Of a DNA stretch of 18,526 nucleotides, positions 1 through 7,018 are shown in pieces (the stretch's first letter is position 1; each line of letters begins with the position of its first letter). The position numbers and the translations under genes are program-made. Under the pieces are notes generated by a model that searched no databases, was not told the DNA's origin, and saw only the letters and a program-made list of their open reading frames with translations. Source of the DNA: CAJPSE01 sp963514535 (GTDB lineage Bacteria; Synergistota; Synergistia; Synergistales; Aminobacteriaceae); assembly GCA_963514535.1 (NCBI GenBank), contig CAUPUB010000043.1, positions 1 through 18,526 on the forward strand. The letters are read 5' to 3'.

Positions 1-1976
1 ACCAGCATGTCCCCATGGCCCAGAAGGCATTGAGCCTCCGTGAACCCCTCGCCCAGGATGATCTGGCTGTTGCTCTTGCTCGAGACCTTCAGCGCGATGC
101 GCAGCTGGAGGTTGGCCTTGATGACGCCGGTCACCACCTTCGAGTCCGGACGCTGCGTCGCCAGCAGCAGATGGAATCCCGCGGCCCTGCCCTTCTGGCA
201 TATCCTCTGGATGAAGAGCTCGAGCTCCTTCGCCGTCCCCTTGGACGTCATGAGGTCGGCGTACTCGTCGATGATGAGGACCCGGCGCCGCAGCCGCTCC
301 CCGGTGACGACATTGTAGTCCGTCAGATGGGAGACCCGCGCCCCCTCCATGAGCCCATAGCGCTGCTCCATCTCCTCGACGGCCTCCCTCAGCGCCTCCA
401 TGGCCTCATCGGCGTCGTAGAGGACCCGTCCCTCCTCCAGGGCCCGCAGCCCCGCCAGGTCGGTGAAGGTAACGCGCTTAGGGTCGATCAGGGTAAAACC
501 CACGCCATCCTGCGGTGCGCAGAGCAGGAGCCCCACGACCACGGAGCGGAGCAACACGCTTTTTCCGCTCCCGGAGGTCCCCCCGATCAATATACTGGTC
601 ATGGACGGTTCCGACAGGTCGACCCAAAAAACGCTTCCATCCACCCTGATCCCCAGGGGAAAGGCGGCCTCCGAGTCGGGACGTGTTCTCTCTCCCTGTC
701 CTTGCCGCAACAGCTTTTCAAGGGGCAGGACCTCGCGGTGAAGGCGCGGGACATCCACGCTGACATATCCCTTCTGAGCCTGGATCATGGGGGGCAGAGG
801 AAGGTCCATCTGGACCTGGAGGTCGTCCGCCCGGTTCCCTATCTTCTTCACGGTTGTCCCTCTGGCGGCGTCGGGGCGAACCTTCAACCGTATGAAACAG
901 GGGCCGCAGACGACCCCCGCATCGGCAACGGACAGCCCAAGGTCCTTCAAGGCCCCAAGCAGCTGCCCCATACGCTCGCGTCCCTCCGCATCGCAGGACT
1001 TTTCGCCGGAATCATCGCCGGGGTCATCACAGGATTTGCCGCCGGAATCACTCCTCACGTTTTCCGGAGCACCGGAGGGCTCGGCGGCCGTTCCCCAATC
1101 CTCGGCACAATCCCCGTTCCAGGGGCACTGCAGGCAGAGTTCGGAGTTCACCGCCACAGGCAGGGGCAGGCGCCGCTCCAGCACGTCCAGGACCACATCG
1201 AAGAGGCCCGGCAGCGCGGACATCATGCTCTTGACCTCGGAGGAGGGGAAGACGCCGGGACGCTCCTCCTCCAGATAAACGATCTGCACGGCGGGCAGGA
1301 TGCCCGTGGCATTCTGGATCAGCCAGGCGTAAATCAACGTCTGGGACAGGGCCACCGAGGGGTCGGAACATCGGTATCCCTTGAACTCAAACAGGGTCGC
1401 CTCGCAGGAATCGGGATTGAAGAGCAGAGCGTCGTAGCGTCCCGAGAGCTCCAGCACCCGGCCGTCGGAGGAAATATAGGTGGCCTGGAGCGTGCGCTCC
1501 GGCCTCAGAAACACGCGGTCCATCGCCTCGTCGGGATCGAGACGATCAAAGGGGATTCCCGCCAGAAAATCCGCCATACACCCCGCCCAAATCGAGGTCC
1601 CCCGAGCCATGGACAGCACCCGCCCCGTATCGAGCTTCGGCGCGTACCGATCCAGGAAGGGAAGAAAGAAACGGGTACGAATAAGCTCCTCCAACCGTTC
1701 CCGAATCGGGGCCTCCCCGGCGCGCGTTCCGGTAAGGACCGCACGGATCTCGCCTCTCAGGGAATTTTTGGGATCGGCCGCCGCATCGAAGAAGGCTCCG
1801 GCAATATGCTTGTGGAACAGGGAACCGTACTTCTCGCCACTCCCCTCGATACCGACCTTCCAGGCCCCACGCTTCCCCTCCCCACGATAGGCCAAAAGCC
1901 TGGGGCAACGCTGGCACAGCGCCGCGTCGCTGACGGAAAGCGCCTGGACATCGTCTTGTTTCCTCCGGGAACCCAT
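1..1976 (-). CDS. Cas4/RecB-like Fe-S nuclease fused to FtsK/SpoIIIE DNA translocase (partial, 3' end outside window)
   Basis: I translated the minus strand by hand. It is open from ATG at 1976 to base 1 (658 codons), and the C-terminus lies outside the window. Residues about 20-295 look like a PD-(D/E)XK nuclease of the RecB/Cas4 group: H55 (GSLFHKHI), D182 (SGRYDALLF), E197-x-K199 (FEFKG) and Q212-xxx-Y216 (QTLIY). An N-terminal C21-xx-C24 and a later C281-xx-C284-x5-C290 give the cysteine layout expected for a 4Fe-4S cluster. An acidic linker at about 300-332 contains a small repeat (DSGGKSCD, DSGEKSCD). Residues about 405-658 form an FtsK motor: Walker A GGTSGSGKS (465-473), Walker B LIIDEYADL with D570/E571, then ATQRPDSKVVTG and LLGHGDML. 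No membrane segment is visible, so this is not the cell-division FtsK. It starts 4 nt after the stop of the AAA+ gene, so the two are probably translationally coupled. Inferred role: a motor that pumps or tracks duplex DNA and carries its own nuclease. Domain calls are strong; the biological role is unknown. Confidence 0.85.
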   Translation of the reverse strand, partial: MGSRRKQDDVQALSVSDAALCQRCPRLLAYRGEGKRGAWKVGIEGSGEKYGSLFHKHIAGAFFDAAADPKNSLRGEIRAVLTGTRAGEAPIRERLEELIRTRFFLPFLDRYAPKLDTGRVLSMARGTSIWAGCMADFLAGIPFDRLDPDEAMDRVFLRPERTLQATYISSDGRVLELSGRYDALLFNPDSCEATLFEFKGYRCSDPSVALSQTLIYAWLIQNATGILPAVQIVYLEEERPGVFPSSEVKSMMSALPGLFDVVLDVLERRLPLPVAVNSELCLQCPWNGDCAEDWGTAAEPSGAPENVRSDSGGKSCDDPGDDSGEKSCDAEGRERMGQLLGALKDLGLSVADAGVVCGPCFIRLKVRPDAARGTTVKKIGNRADDLQVQMDLPLPPMIQAQKGYVSVDVPRLHREVLPLEKLLRQGQGERTRPDSEAAFPLGIRVDGSVFWVDLSEPSMTSILIGGTSGSGKSVLLRSVVVGLLLCAPQDGVGFTLIDPKRVTFTDLAGLRALEEGRVLYDADEAMEALREAVEEMEQRYGLMEGARVSHLTDYNVVTGERLRRRVLIIDEYADLMTSKGTAKELELFIQRICQKGRAAGFHLLLATQRPDSKVVTGVIKANLQLRIALKVSSKSNSQIILGEGFTEAQCLLGHGDML

Positions 1977-1980
1977 AGCC

Positions 1981-4092
1981 CTACACCATCGCGATCAGGG
2001 TGCCGTTTCCGGAGGGGTAGAGGCGGAAGAGCGCCTTTTGACGGTTCAGCCCGGCCAGCAGCGTCTGATAACCGATAGCGACCCCCTCGCGATGAAGCGC
2101 TCCCACCAGGAGCTCGGCCCCCATCATCTTCATGGGAGACCCCTCCAGCAGGGACAGGACGGCGCGCGTCAGCCGTTCCTCGTCCGTTGCGCTCCCATCC
2201 GCGTTCCCCGGCTCCGCGGCGGGAGGAACGTCCCCGCCCGGATCATCGTCCGGAGCGTCGCCCTCCCCGCCCAGGTCGAGGAGCTCCGGACGGAAGCCCT
2301 CCTTCATGTAGCGCGAGAAGTCCTCCCGCGTCGCCGGACGCTGGCCCGAGGACGGATAGAGGGCGACATCTCCGTTACAGACCTTGTTTCGGAACGCCAC
2401 GAGGCCGTACCAGGCCGCGCGTCCCCCGGATTCGAGGATGACCGCCCTCCCCTCCAGAGCCCTGAACTGCCCAAGGAGGTCATGGACCTTCTTCCAGTTT
2501 TCGGGGCCCTTAAACGCCCGCCCGTCCGTGACGTAGCAGCAAAGCCCATCGGGATGTGCGCTCAGAAAATCGATCCCCCGCTTCAGGGCGGCGGCCGCAG
2601 AAAGATGGTTCCTGGCCGTCAGGACGATGAAGGCGCATGGCGTCACCCGGCCCCCGGCGGAGCGCTGCCCGGACAACCGAACGTATTTATCGTCCGAGCG
2701 GGAGACGTTGAACTCCGGCCGGGAGCCCAGCCACATCTCCAGCGCATCCAGAAGCTGATCCGCATTGGGCGGCCAGGAATTCGGGTCCGAGGCCACCTTG
2801 TCGCACTCCTCGCGATAGGCCGCGGTCAGGGTACGTTCGGCCTCTTGAACCTCGTCCGTTCCGACAGTCTCCAGGGACACCGTCCCCCCCGTTTTTTCCG
2901 AAGAGGGCTCCGATCCGTCCTCCTGGATTGCGCGGTTCGCCAAATCGATGACCGTCCTTGGGGAATACCCCACCCGCAACTTCCCCTCGAGACGGGCCAT
3001 CAGCCATCGGTACTTCTCCTCCGCCCCCTCGACGAAAAAGGCTGAGATGCGATTTTTAACCAGCTGCCTCGCCTGATCCAGGCTGCAGTTCCCCATGGGA
3101 ACGGGACGGCTGAAACGCTGCACCACAGCGCTGTCCAGCACCCGGGAAAAACGATGGTTCCAGGTATCGGCGCGAAGAAAGGCCAGGGGCAGCACCCCGG
3201 AAACATCGTTGACCAGAAGGCTCAGCACCTTCCCCCACGCGTTGATCAGGTCCGGGGAATCCATGCCATCGAGCTGGTCGAAACAGACCAGCATGGGGAC
3301 CCGGGCATAGCGCAGGACATACCCCAGGGAGAGGAGCATCTTCGACGCCTCATCCTCCCGCGCCTCCGGCGCCATCGCGTCCCGGTCGCAATCGGGGACC
3401 CCCAGCCTCTCGGAGAAGCTCTCGTCGGATTCCCCCATCAGCCAGAAGAGGATATCCTCCTTCAGGGATGCGTCCTCCGTATCGGCGTAGAGCAACAGAC
3501 AACGAAGGAAATCCCCATCGATCCCCAACAGTTTCTTCTGCCTCTTGAGGGGACTGAGCCGGTCCAGCCCCGAGCGGACGGGATGCCCCTCCTCACGGCA
3601 GCGCTCACGGTAGCTTTCATCCAGCTCCTCGAGCAGCAGGTCGATCTGCAGCTTCCCGCCCCTGTGTTCCCGCGCCATGCTGATGAAGACCTCCCGCAGC
3701 AGGTCCCGCATGACGCTGCCCGGGTTCATGAAAGCCCTGACCGCCACGAAGATCGCAATCTGCCCGTTCTTGCGAATCTTTCCAAGAACCCGCTTGAGCA
3801 TATGGGTCTTGCCCGTCCCCGGCTCCCCCAGGATCAAACCGGCAAGGGGCAGAGCTGGGTTTAGCCTCTTCGTCCTCAGGAGCTGGTCGATATGGTCGAC
3901 GACGGTACGGTTGAGGGAGTCGATGTCGGGGTTGGCGTTATCCCAGGGATTGGGGGCCGCGGACGAGGCGAAGGGGTTGTTCTCCACCAGCTGGGTGCGA
4001 ATATCGCCACCATTCAAATCTCCGCTCTTCAAATCTCCGCTCTTCAAATCTCCGCCCTCCGAATCGCTCGGGCCGCCGCTCAGCCTATCCAT
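1981..4092 (-). CDS. AAA+/STAND-like ATPase with C-terminal winged-helix-like region, middle gene of the nuclease-translocase operon
   Basis: This 703-residue protein begins at ATG 4092, inside the last codons of the upstream gene (13-nt overlap). The stop is TAG at 1981-1983. After a low-complexity N-terminus with three SGDL-type repeats (about 13-30) comes a segment NPFASSAAPNPWDNANPDI (39-57). The P-loop is GEPGTGKT (89-96). A Walker B-like strand MLVCFDQLDG (267-276) and a sensor-like stretch PLAFLRADTWN (302-312) follow. This order resembles Orc/STAND-type AAA+ proteins that load or switch on nucleic acid. Residues about 480-580 form a further alpha/beta domain of unknown type (AFIVLTARNHLS, CCYVTDGRAF). 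An acidic linker (about 608-637) leads to a C-terminal segment (638-703) that reads like a winged helix. There are no membrane segments. I infer an ATP-dependent regulator or loader for the FtsK-nuclease encoded next to it. The ATPase call is firm; the function is not known. Confidence 0.82.
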   Translation of the reverse strand: MDRLSGGPSDSEGGDLKSGDLKSGDLNGGDIRTQLVENNPFASSAAPNPWDNANPDIDSLNRTVVDHIDQLLRTKRLNPALPLAGLILGEPGTGKTHMLKRVLGKIRKNGQIAIFVAVRAFMNPGSVMRDLLREVFISMAREHRGGKLQIDLLLEELDESYRERCREEGHPVRSGLDRLSPLKRQKKLLGIDGDFLRCLLLYADTEDASLKEDILFWLMGESDESFSERLGVPDCDRDAMAPEAREDEASKMLLSLGYVLRYARVPMLVCFDQLDGMDSPDLINAWGKVLSLLVNDVSGVLPLAFLRADTWNHRFSRVLDSAVVQRFSRPVPMGNCSLDQARQLVKNRISAFFVEGAEEKYRWLMARLEGKLRVGYSPRTVIDLANRAIQEDGSEPSSEKTGGTVSLETVGTDEVQEAERTLTAAYREECDKVASDPNSWPPNADQLLDALEMWLGSRPEFNVSRSDDKYVRLSGQRSAGGRVTPCAFIVLTARNHLSAAAALKRGIDFLSAHPDGLCCYVTDGRAFKGPENWKKVHDLLGQFRALEGRAVILESGGRAAWYGLVAFRNKVCNGDVALYPSSGQRPATREDFSRYMKEGFRPELLDLGGEGDAPDDDPGGDVPPAAEPGNADGSATDEERLTRAVLSLLEGSPMKMMGAELLVGALHREGVAIGYQTLLAGLNRQKALFRLYPSGNGTLIAMV
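4013..4057. repeat. Three tandem 15-bp repeats in the 5' end of the AAA+ gene
   Basis: The unit TTCAAATCTCCGCTC (plus-strand reading) occurs at 4013-4027 and 4028-4042, with a third copy differing by one base at 4043-4057. The repeat is a multiple of three, so it encodes a repeated five-residue SGDLK/SGDLN unit without breaking the frame. Such arrays can expand or contract by slippage and so vary the length of the disordered N-terminus. Confidence 0.9.
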
Positions 4093-4871
4093 GTCATCGT
4101 CCCCATCCTGAAGCCGTTCTCGTCCAGAAAGCCATCCTCGACCTGATCGGGCGTCATCAGTGTCACGTCCCCCGCATGAAGCTGGACAACCTCATCGTCG
4201 CGCAGCCGGCGGAGCATGTCGTCGAAGACCTCGCGCGGCCAGCCCATGCGGCGACGCAGATCGCAGATACGGACAAAAATGCTCCCTCGGTCGAGCTCCC
4301 GAAAGGCCGCATGAAACTGCTCCCTGCGCTCGTCGAACGTGTCCTCCAGGGGCGGCGTCGGACTCTCGGCTTTCCCCCCAGCCCTTGCCGCGGCCCCCGG
4401 CCCCTCGGAGACGAAGAAACGCGCCCTGTAATCGTCCTTGAGAACGGCGTAAAGGCGCCCCTCCTTCATCAGAGTGTTGAGCAGGCTCAGAAACTCCGCC
4501 TTCCTGAAGGGCAGGGAGGCGGACAGTCCTCCGGCCAGCTTCCCCGGATTTTTTTCGATAAAGTCCGCGATCAGATCCTCCGGATCCCCGACGACGACGA
4601 GATAGGTATAGCGGCCGTTCGTTCGGATCTCCAGCGTCTCGTCCAGATGGGGCTCCAAGATCTTTTTCAGGCTCAGGGCCGTCAGTCTCCTGCCCGTCAT
4701 CCCCAGATGCTTGCGAAGCTGTGAACTCAGCTTCTCCTTCACTGCGGGAAGGGTCATAAACCTCTTCTCGTTCGCCCGCAAAACCTTCCTCAGCTCCTCG
4801 GCAACGTCCCAAACCATCCGCTTCTCGTCCATCCCGACTTCCATCTTATTGACTTTCATCTCGACTTCCAT
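4080..4871 (-). CDS. Small protein with winged-helix-like C-terminus, first gene of the nuclease-translocase operon
   Basis: The reading frame is open to a TTG at 4910, but I prefer ATG at 4871 (263 residues). It is preceded by GGGGAG with a 7-nt spacer, and the TTG has no clear ribosome site. The N-terminus is Met-rich with an internal duplication, so ATGs at 4859, 4844, 4832 and 4817 are further possible starts. Residues about 15-130 are charged and helical. The segment corresponding to about 180-240 (IFVRICDLRRRMGWPREVFD, then a strand pair ending in VTLMTP) reads like a winged-helix DNA-binding fold. No catalytic motif or membrane segment is visible. The TGA stop at 4080-4082 lies inside the AAA+ gene, whose ATG is 13 nt upstream, so the two are almost certainly co-translated. 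It may be the DNA-recognition or adaptor subunit of the module. I do not recognise a named family. Confidence 0.75.
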   Translation of the reverse strand: MEVEMKVNKMEVGMDEKRMVWDVAEELRKVLRANEKRFMTLPAVKEKLSSQLRKHLGMTGRRLTALSLKKILEPHLDETLEIRTNGRYTYLVVVGDPEDLIADFIEKNPGKLAGGLSASLPFRKAEFLSLLNTLMKEGRLYAVLKDDYRARFFVSEGPGAAARAGGKAESPTPPLEDTFDERREQFHAAFRELDRGSIFVRICDLRRRMGWPREVFDDMLRRLRDDEVVQLHAGDVTLMTPDQVEDGFLDENGFRMGTMTWIG

Positions 4872-4874
4872 CTT
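4830..4874 (-). repeat. Duplicated segment around the candidate start codons of the winged-helix gene
   Basis: On the minus strand an 18-nt block reading AAGATGGAAGTCG(A/G)GATG occurs at 4874-4857 and again at 4847-4830, 27 nt apart, with one mismatch. It produces a Met-rich start (MEVEM, MEVGM) and several in-frame ATG codons. Confidence 0.75.
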
Positions 4875-4945
4875 GACTCTCCCCGCCCATTCGATTTTCG
4901 TCCGGCGCAAAAGACCGAGACATCAGGTTTCACATTGTCATCTCA

Positions 4946-4951
4946 ATTATA
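4946..4951 (-). promoter_or_regulatory. Candidate -10 element for the nuclease-translocase operon
   Basis: The minus strand reads TATAAT at 4951-4946, about 75 nt before the preferred ATG at 4871. No good -35 hexamer is seen at the usual distance (the nearest is TTCATT with a 19-nt spacer), so this is a motif match only. Confidence 0.35.
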
Positions 4952-4967
4952 CACAGGAAATCGACGC

Positions 4968-4973
4968 TATAAT
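4968..4973 (+). promoter_or_regulatory. Candidate -10 element for the 418-residue protein gene
   Basis: A perfect TATAAT lies at 4968-4973, about 120 nt before the GTG start at 5096. The -35 region is weak. It lies only 16 nt from the minus-strand TATAAT, so the two promoters would be divergent and overlapping. Confidence 0.35.
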
Positions 4974-4975
4974 GA

Positions 4976-5013
4976 ATGGTACCTCTCCTGATACTTCGCC
5001 CCCATGGTACCAT
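4976..5013. repeat. Pair of ATGGTACC elements downstream of the divergent promoters
   Basis: ATGGTACC occurs at 4976-4983 and again within the 10-bp palindrome ATGGTACCAT at 5004-5013. The copies are 28 bp apart, just downstream of the plus-strand -10. Repeated palindromic half-sites in this position can be operators, but no regulator binding this sequence is known to me. Confidence 0.4.
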
Positions 5014-5095
5014 CCCCGCGAGGGGCAGCATAGGGCTGGCGCAAGGTCGAGAGGGAAGAACGGGAAAATGAAAGGACGAAAAGGAGGCGGGTATC

Positions 5096-6352
5096 GTGAG
5101 GAACCAGGATTTCCAGGTTGGTCCGTCCGTCCTGGAGGGACTCAACGCATTTTTGACGAACCCCGACAACCCCCTGCTCGGGGACCTGCGGCGGGTGGTC
5201 GCCAAGTACGGTTCGGTGGAGGAGATCAACGCCAGGGCACGGGAGGCCGGCCGCATCGAAAGCCTTTTGAGGCGGCTCGAAAGGCTGGACTCCCCCTACA
5301 TCAAGGATCTCGAGTGGCTCATGACGGCGCGCGAGGAGGGAAGGTTCATCCCGATCTCGGCCTATCGATCCAGGGTCAGCTCCGAGCGCCCCGTCTGGGA
5401 GTACGACGCGGCAAGGCCGGTAACCCTGGAGATCAGCGCCCTGCAATATTTCCCCTGGATCGTCGCCGAAGCCCGGCAATGCATCGAGCGGGGCGAGGTG
5501 CTCCCGGGCCGCTTCATCCGCGTCCGAAAGATGAGGGAACAGGAGGCGGACGGGGGCGATCTCCCCGCAGTTCGGGCCGCCATGAAGATCCTGGGGGCCT
5601 CCTGCGTCGAGACGCTGGACACCAAGGGGACGGACGGCTCCAACGTGCACCTCGGGGGGCCGGAGACCCTGACGGGCTACTTCGGGGGCATCGGCCAGCC
5701 CAACGGGCATCCGCTGCAGTGGGTGGACGAGGCCCTGTACTACTACGTGAACTACGGCGTGGACGAGGTGCTGAACATCAACCCGGGCACCGTCTTCCTG
5801 GGCTATCTCCTCTATCGGCTGGGCGTGAACATCCGCTTCAAGATATCGGTCTTCATGGGCAACGACAACCCCTACGCCGTCCTCTGGACCCTGTTGGCCG
5901 CACGCATGTTCGCGCGCGACGACGGATCCACCCCTCTCTCCGGCTTCAACCTGTCCAACTCCATCGACGACGACAACCTGGCCCGCGCCGCGGCCGTGCG
6001 GAAGGAGCTGGGGCTCGAGGATCAGGTCCGTATCGAGCACCACATCACGGAGACGTGGAAGAGCATCGTCCGGCAGCCCTATGACCGGCGGGCCGGCCTC
6101 GTCGAGCTGGCAAGGACCATCCCCAACATCTCCGCCAAACACGAGGGAGGGAACCCGGAGGACGAAAAGGACCTGGACCACCCCTCGGACATCTTCGACT
6201 ACTTCCGGGACAAGAAGGAAATAGAGGCGTCCGGCGAGCTGGACGTCCTGTTGGGAAACTATCTGCTGAAGCACAAGGCCGTGAACACGACCGCGGAGGC
6301 CCTGACGAGGGCGGGGCTCTCCTTCGTCGCCGCAGACGCACACCGCCGCTGA
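5096..6352 (+). CDS. Unrecognised conserved-looking soluble protein, 418 residues
   Basis: The GTG start at 5096 follows AAGGAGG (5081-5087) with an 8-nt spacer; the stop is TGA at 6350-6352. The protein has no signal peptide or membrane segment. The N-terminal 150 residues are mostly helical and charged. From about 165 it has an alternating strand/helix character with a Gly-rich stretch (DTKGTDGSNVHLGGPE at 175-190, then GGIGQPNGHP) and clustered acidic and His residues (SNSIDDDNL 287-294, RIEHHITETW 312-321, HEGGNPEDEKDLDHPSD 349-365). This looks like an enzyme, possibly a TIM-barrel type, but no family signature is certain, so I name no reaction. The gene stands alone between divergent promoters and a strong terminator. 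The coding call is firm from the ribosome site, the length and the codon pattern. Confidence 0.85.
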   Translation: MRNQDFQVGPSVLEGLNAFLTNPDNPLLGDLRRVVAKYGSVEEINARAREAGRIESLLRRLERLDSPYIKDLEWLMTAREEGRFIPISAYRSRVSSERPVWEYDAARPVTLEISALQYFPWIVAEARQCIERGEVLPGRFIRVRKMREQEADGGDLPAVRAAMKILGASCVETLDTKGTDGSNVHLGGPETLTGYFGGIGQPNGHPLQWVDEALYYYVNYGVDEVLNINPGTVFLGYLLYRLGVNIRFKISVFMGNDNPYAVLWTLLAARMFARDDGSTPLSGFNLSNSIDDDNLARAAAVRKELGLEDQVRIEHHITETWKSIVRQPYDRRAGLVELARTIPNISAKHEGGNPEDEKDLDHPSDIFDYFRDKKEIEASGELDVLLGNYLLKHKAVNTTAEALTRAGLSFVAADAHRR

Positions 6353-6355
6353 TTC

Positions 6356-6397
6356 AACGGCAACAAGCGAACGGTAACAAGCGAACGGTAACAAGCG
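6356..6397 (+). repeat. Three tandem 14-bp repeats after the 418-residue protein gene
   Basis: AACGGYAACAAGCG occurs three times in a row at 6356-6369, 6370-6383 and 6384-6397. The first copy has C where the others have T. The array fills the gap between the stop codon and the terminator hairpin. Confidence 0.9.
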
Positions 6398-6405
6398 AAT
6401 GAAGA

Positions 6406-6437
6406 AACGCCCCCTCCCGTTTCAGGGAGGGGGCGTT
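6406..6437. terminator. Bidirectional intrinsic terminator between convergent genes
   Basis: A perfect 13-bp GC-rich stem, AACGCCCCCTCCC (6406-6418) with GGGAGGGGGCGTT (6425-6437), encloses a 6-nt loop. It sits between the convergent 418-residue protein and GDYXXLXY genes. On the minus strand it is followed by TTCTTCATT, a weak U-rich tail. The plus-strand tail is not T-rich, so efficiency there is less certain. Confidence 0.75.
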
Positions 6438-6442
6438 CGCAC

Positions 6443-7018
6443 TCAGTTCGTCGACGGTTCTCTCGGCTTGACGTCCAGCGAGACGATGACGGGCATCCCC
6501 CGCCATACCCTCACGATCGCCTCGATGCGGCCTTTTCGTGCGGCGTCCTCCAGAGCGCGGCCCGTGTTCTCCCTGAGGTAGAAACGCTCGAGCCCGGGTC
6601 CGAAGTCGAGCCTCGCCACGGAGCCGCCGGAGGCGGCACGAAACGTCCCCCTCAGATAGGGCTGCCCAACAGGCGGGGACGTCCCGACCCCCTCGGGAGA
6701 AAATATGCCCGACGCGTCCCGCTTAAGGGATACGTACCAATCCTTTGCGAGCTTCATCTCCACCGATTCCGATCCGCCGGTTCCCCCGGAGGCGGCACGG
6801 CCCCAGGAGACGGCGTCGAACGAGGCCAGGGGGATTTCCTCCACCGCAAAGCGGAGCGTCACGTAGTCGCCCCTGAAGAGGTCCCGGGGATCGAACGGAA
6901 CCGTGGCGAGGCGCACCTCCTCTCCGAACGTCAGGATCAGCGCGGGCCTCACCGGCGCGGCCAGAAGCACGCACAGGGGCAGGATGGCCGCGGTGAGATA
7001 GCGTCTCAATCCCCTCAT
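6443..7018 (-). CDS. GDYXXLXY-family exported protein
   Basis: I chose the ATG at 7018, which overlaps the TGA of the upstream DUF2157 gene in an ATGA arrangement, giving 191 residues. The frame stays open further upstream, but that would lie inside the neighbour. Residues about 5-22 form a hydrophobic N-terminal segment (signal anchor or signal peptide). The motif RGDYVTLRF (49-57) is the family signature GDYxxLxY with Phe in place of the last Tyr. The family is of unknown biochemical function and is commonly encoded beside DUF2157/DUF4401 membrane proteins, as here. I infer an envelope location and a complex with the DUF2157 protein. It ends just before the bidirectional terminator, so it is the last gene of its operon. 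Confidence 0.85.
   Translation of the reverse strand: MRGLRRYLTAAILPLCVLLAAPVRPALILTFGEEVRLATVPFDPRDLFRGDYVTLRFAVEEIPLASFDAVSWGRAASGGTGGSESVEMKLAKDWYVSLKRDASGIFSPEGVGTSPPVGQPYLRGTFRAASGGSVARLDFGPGLERFYLRENTGRALEDAARKGRIEAIVRVWRGMPVIVSLDVKPREPSTN

Noticed and set aside
15..2078. Long plus-strand open frame of 687 codons opposite the nuclease-FtsK gene
   Set aside because: It is antisense to a frame with clear nuclease and FtsK motifs. Its own translation is low-complexity with no domain; long antisense frames are common in high-GC DNA.
1..4871. CRISPR-Cas or named BREX/DISARM/Wadjet locus
   Set aside because: A Cas4-like domain is present, but there is no repeat-spacer array, no Cas1/Cas2, no methyltransferase, no PglZ and no SMC-like protein in the window.
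4967..6394. Minus-strand open frame of 475 codons opposite the 418-residue protein gene
   Set aside because: The plus-strand gene has an excellent ribosome site and ordered sequence. The minus-strand frame would run through the terminator hairpin region and the divergent promoters.
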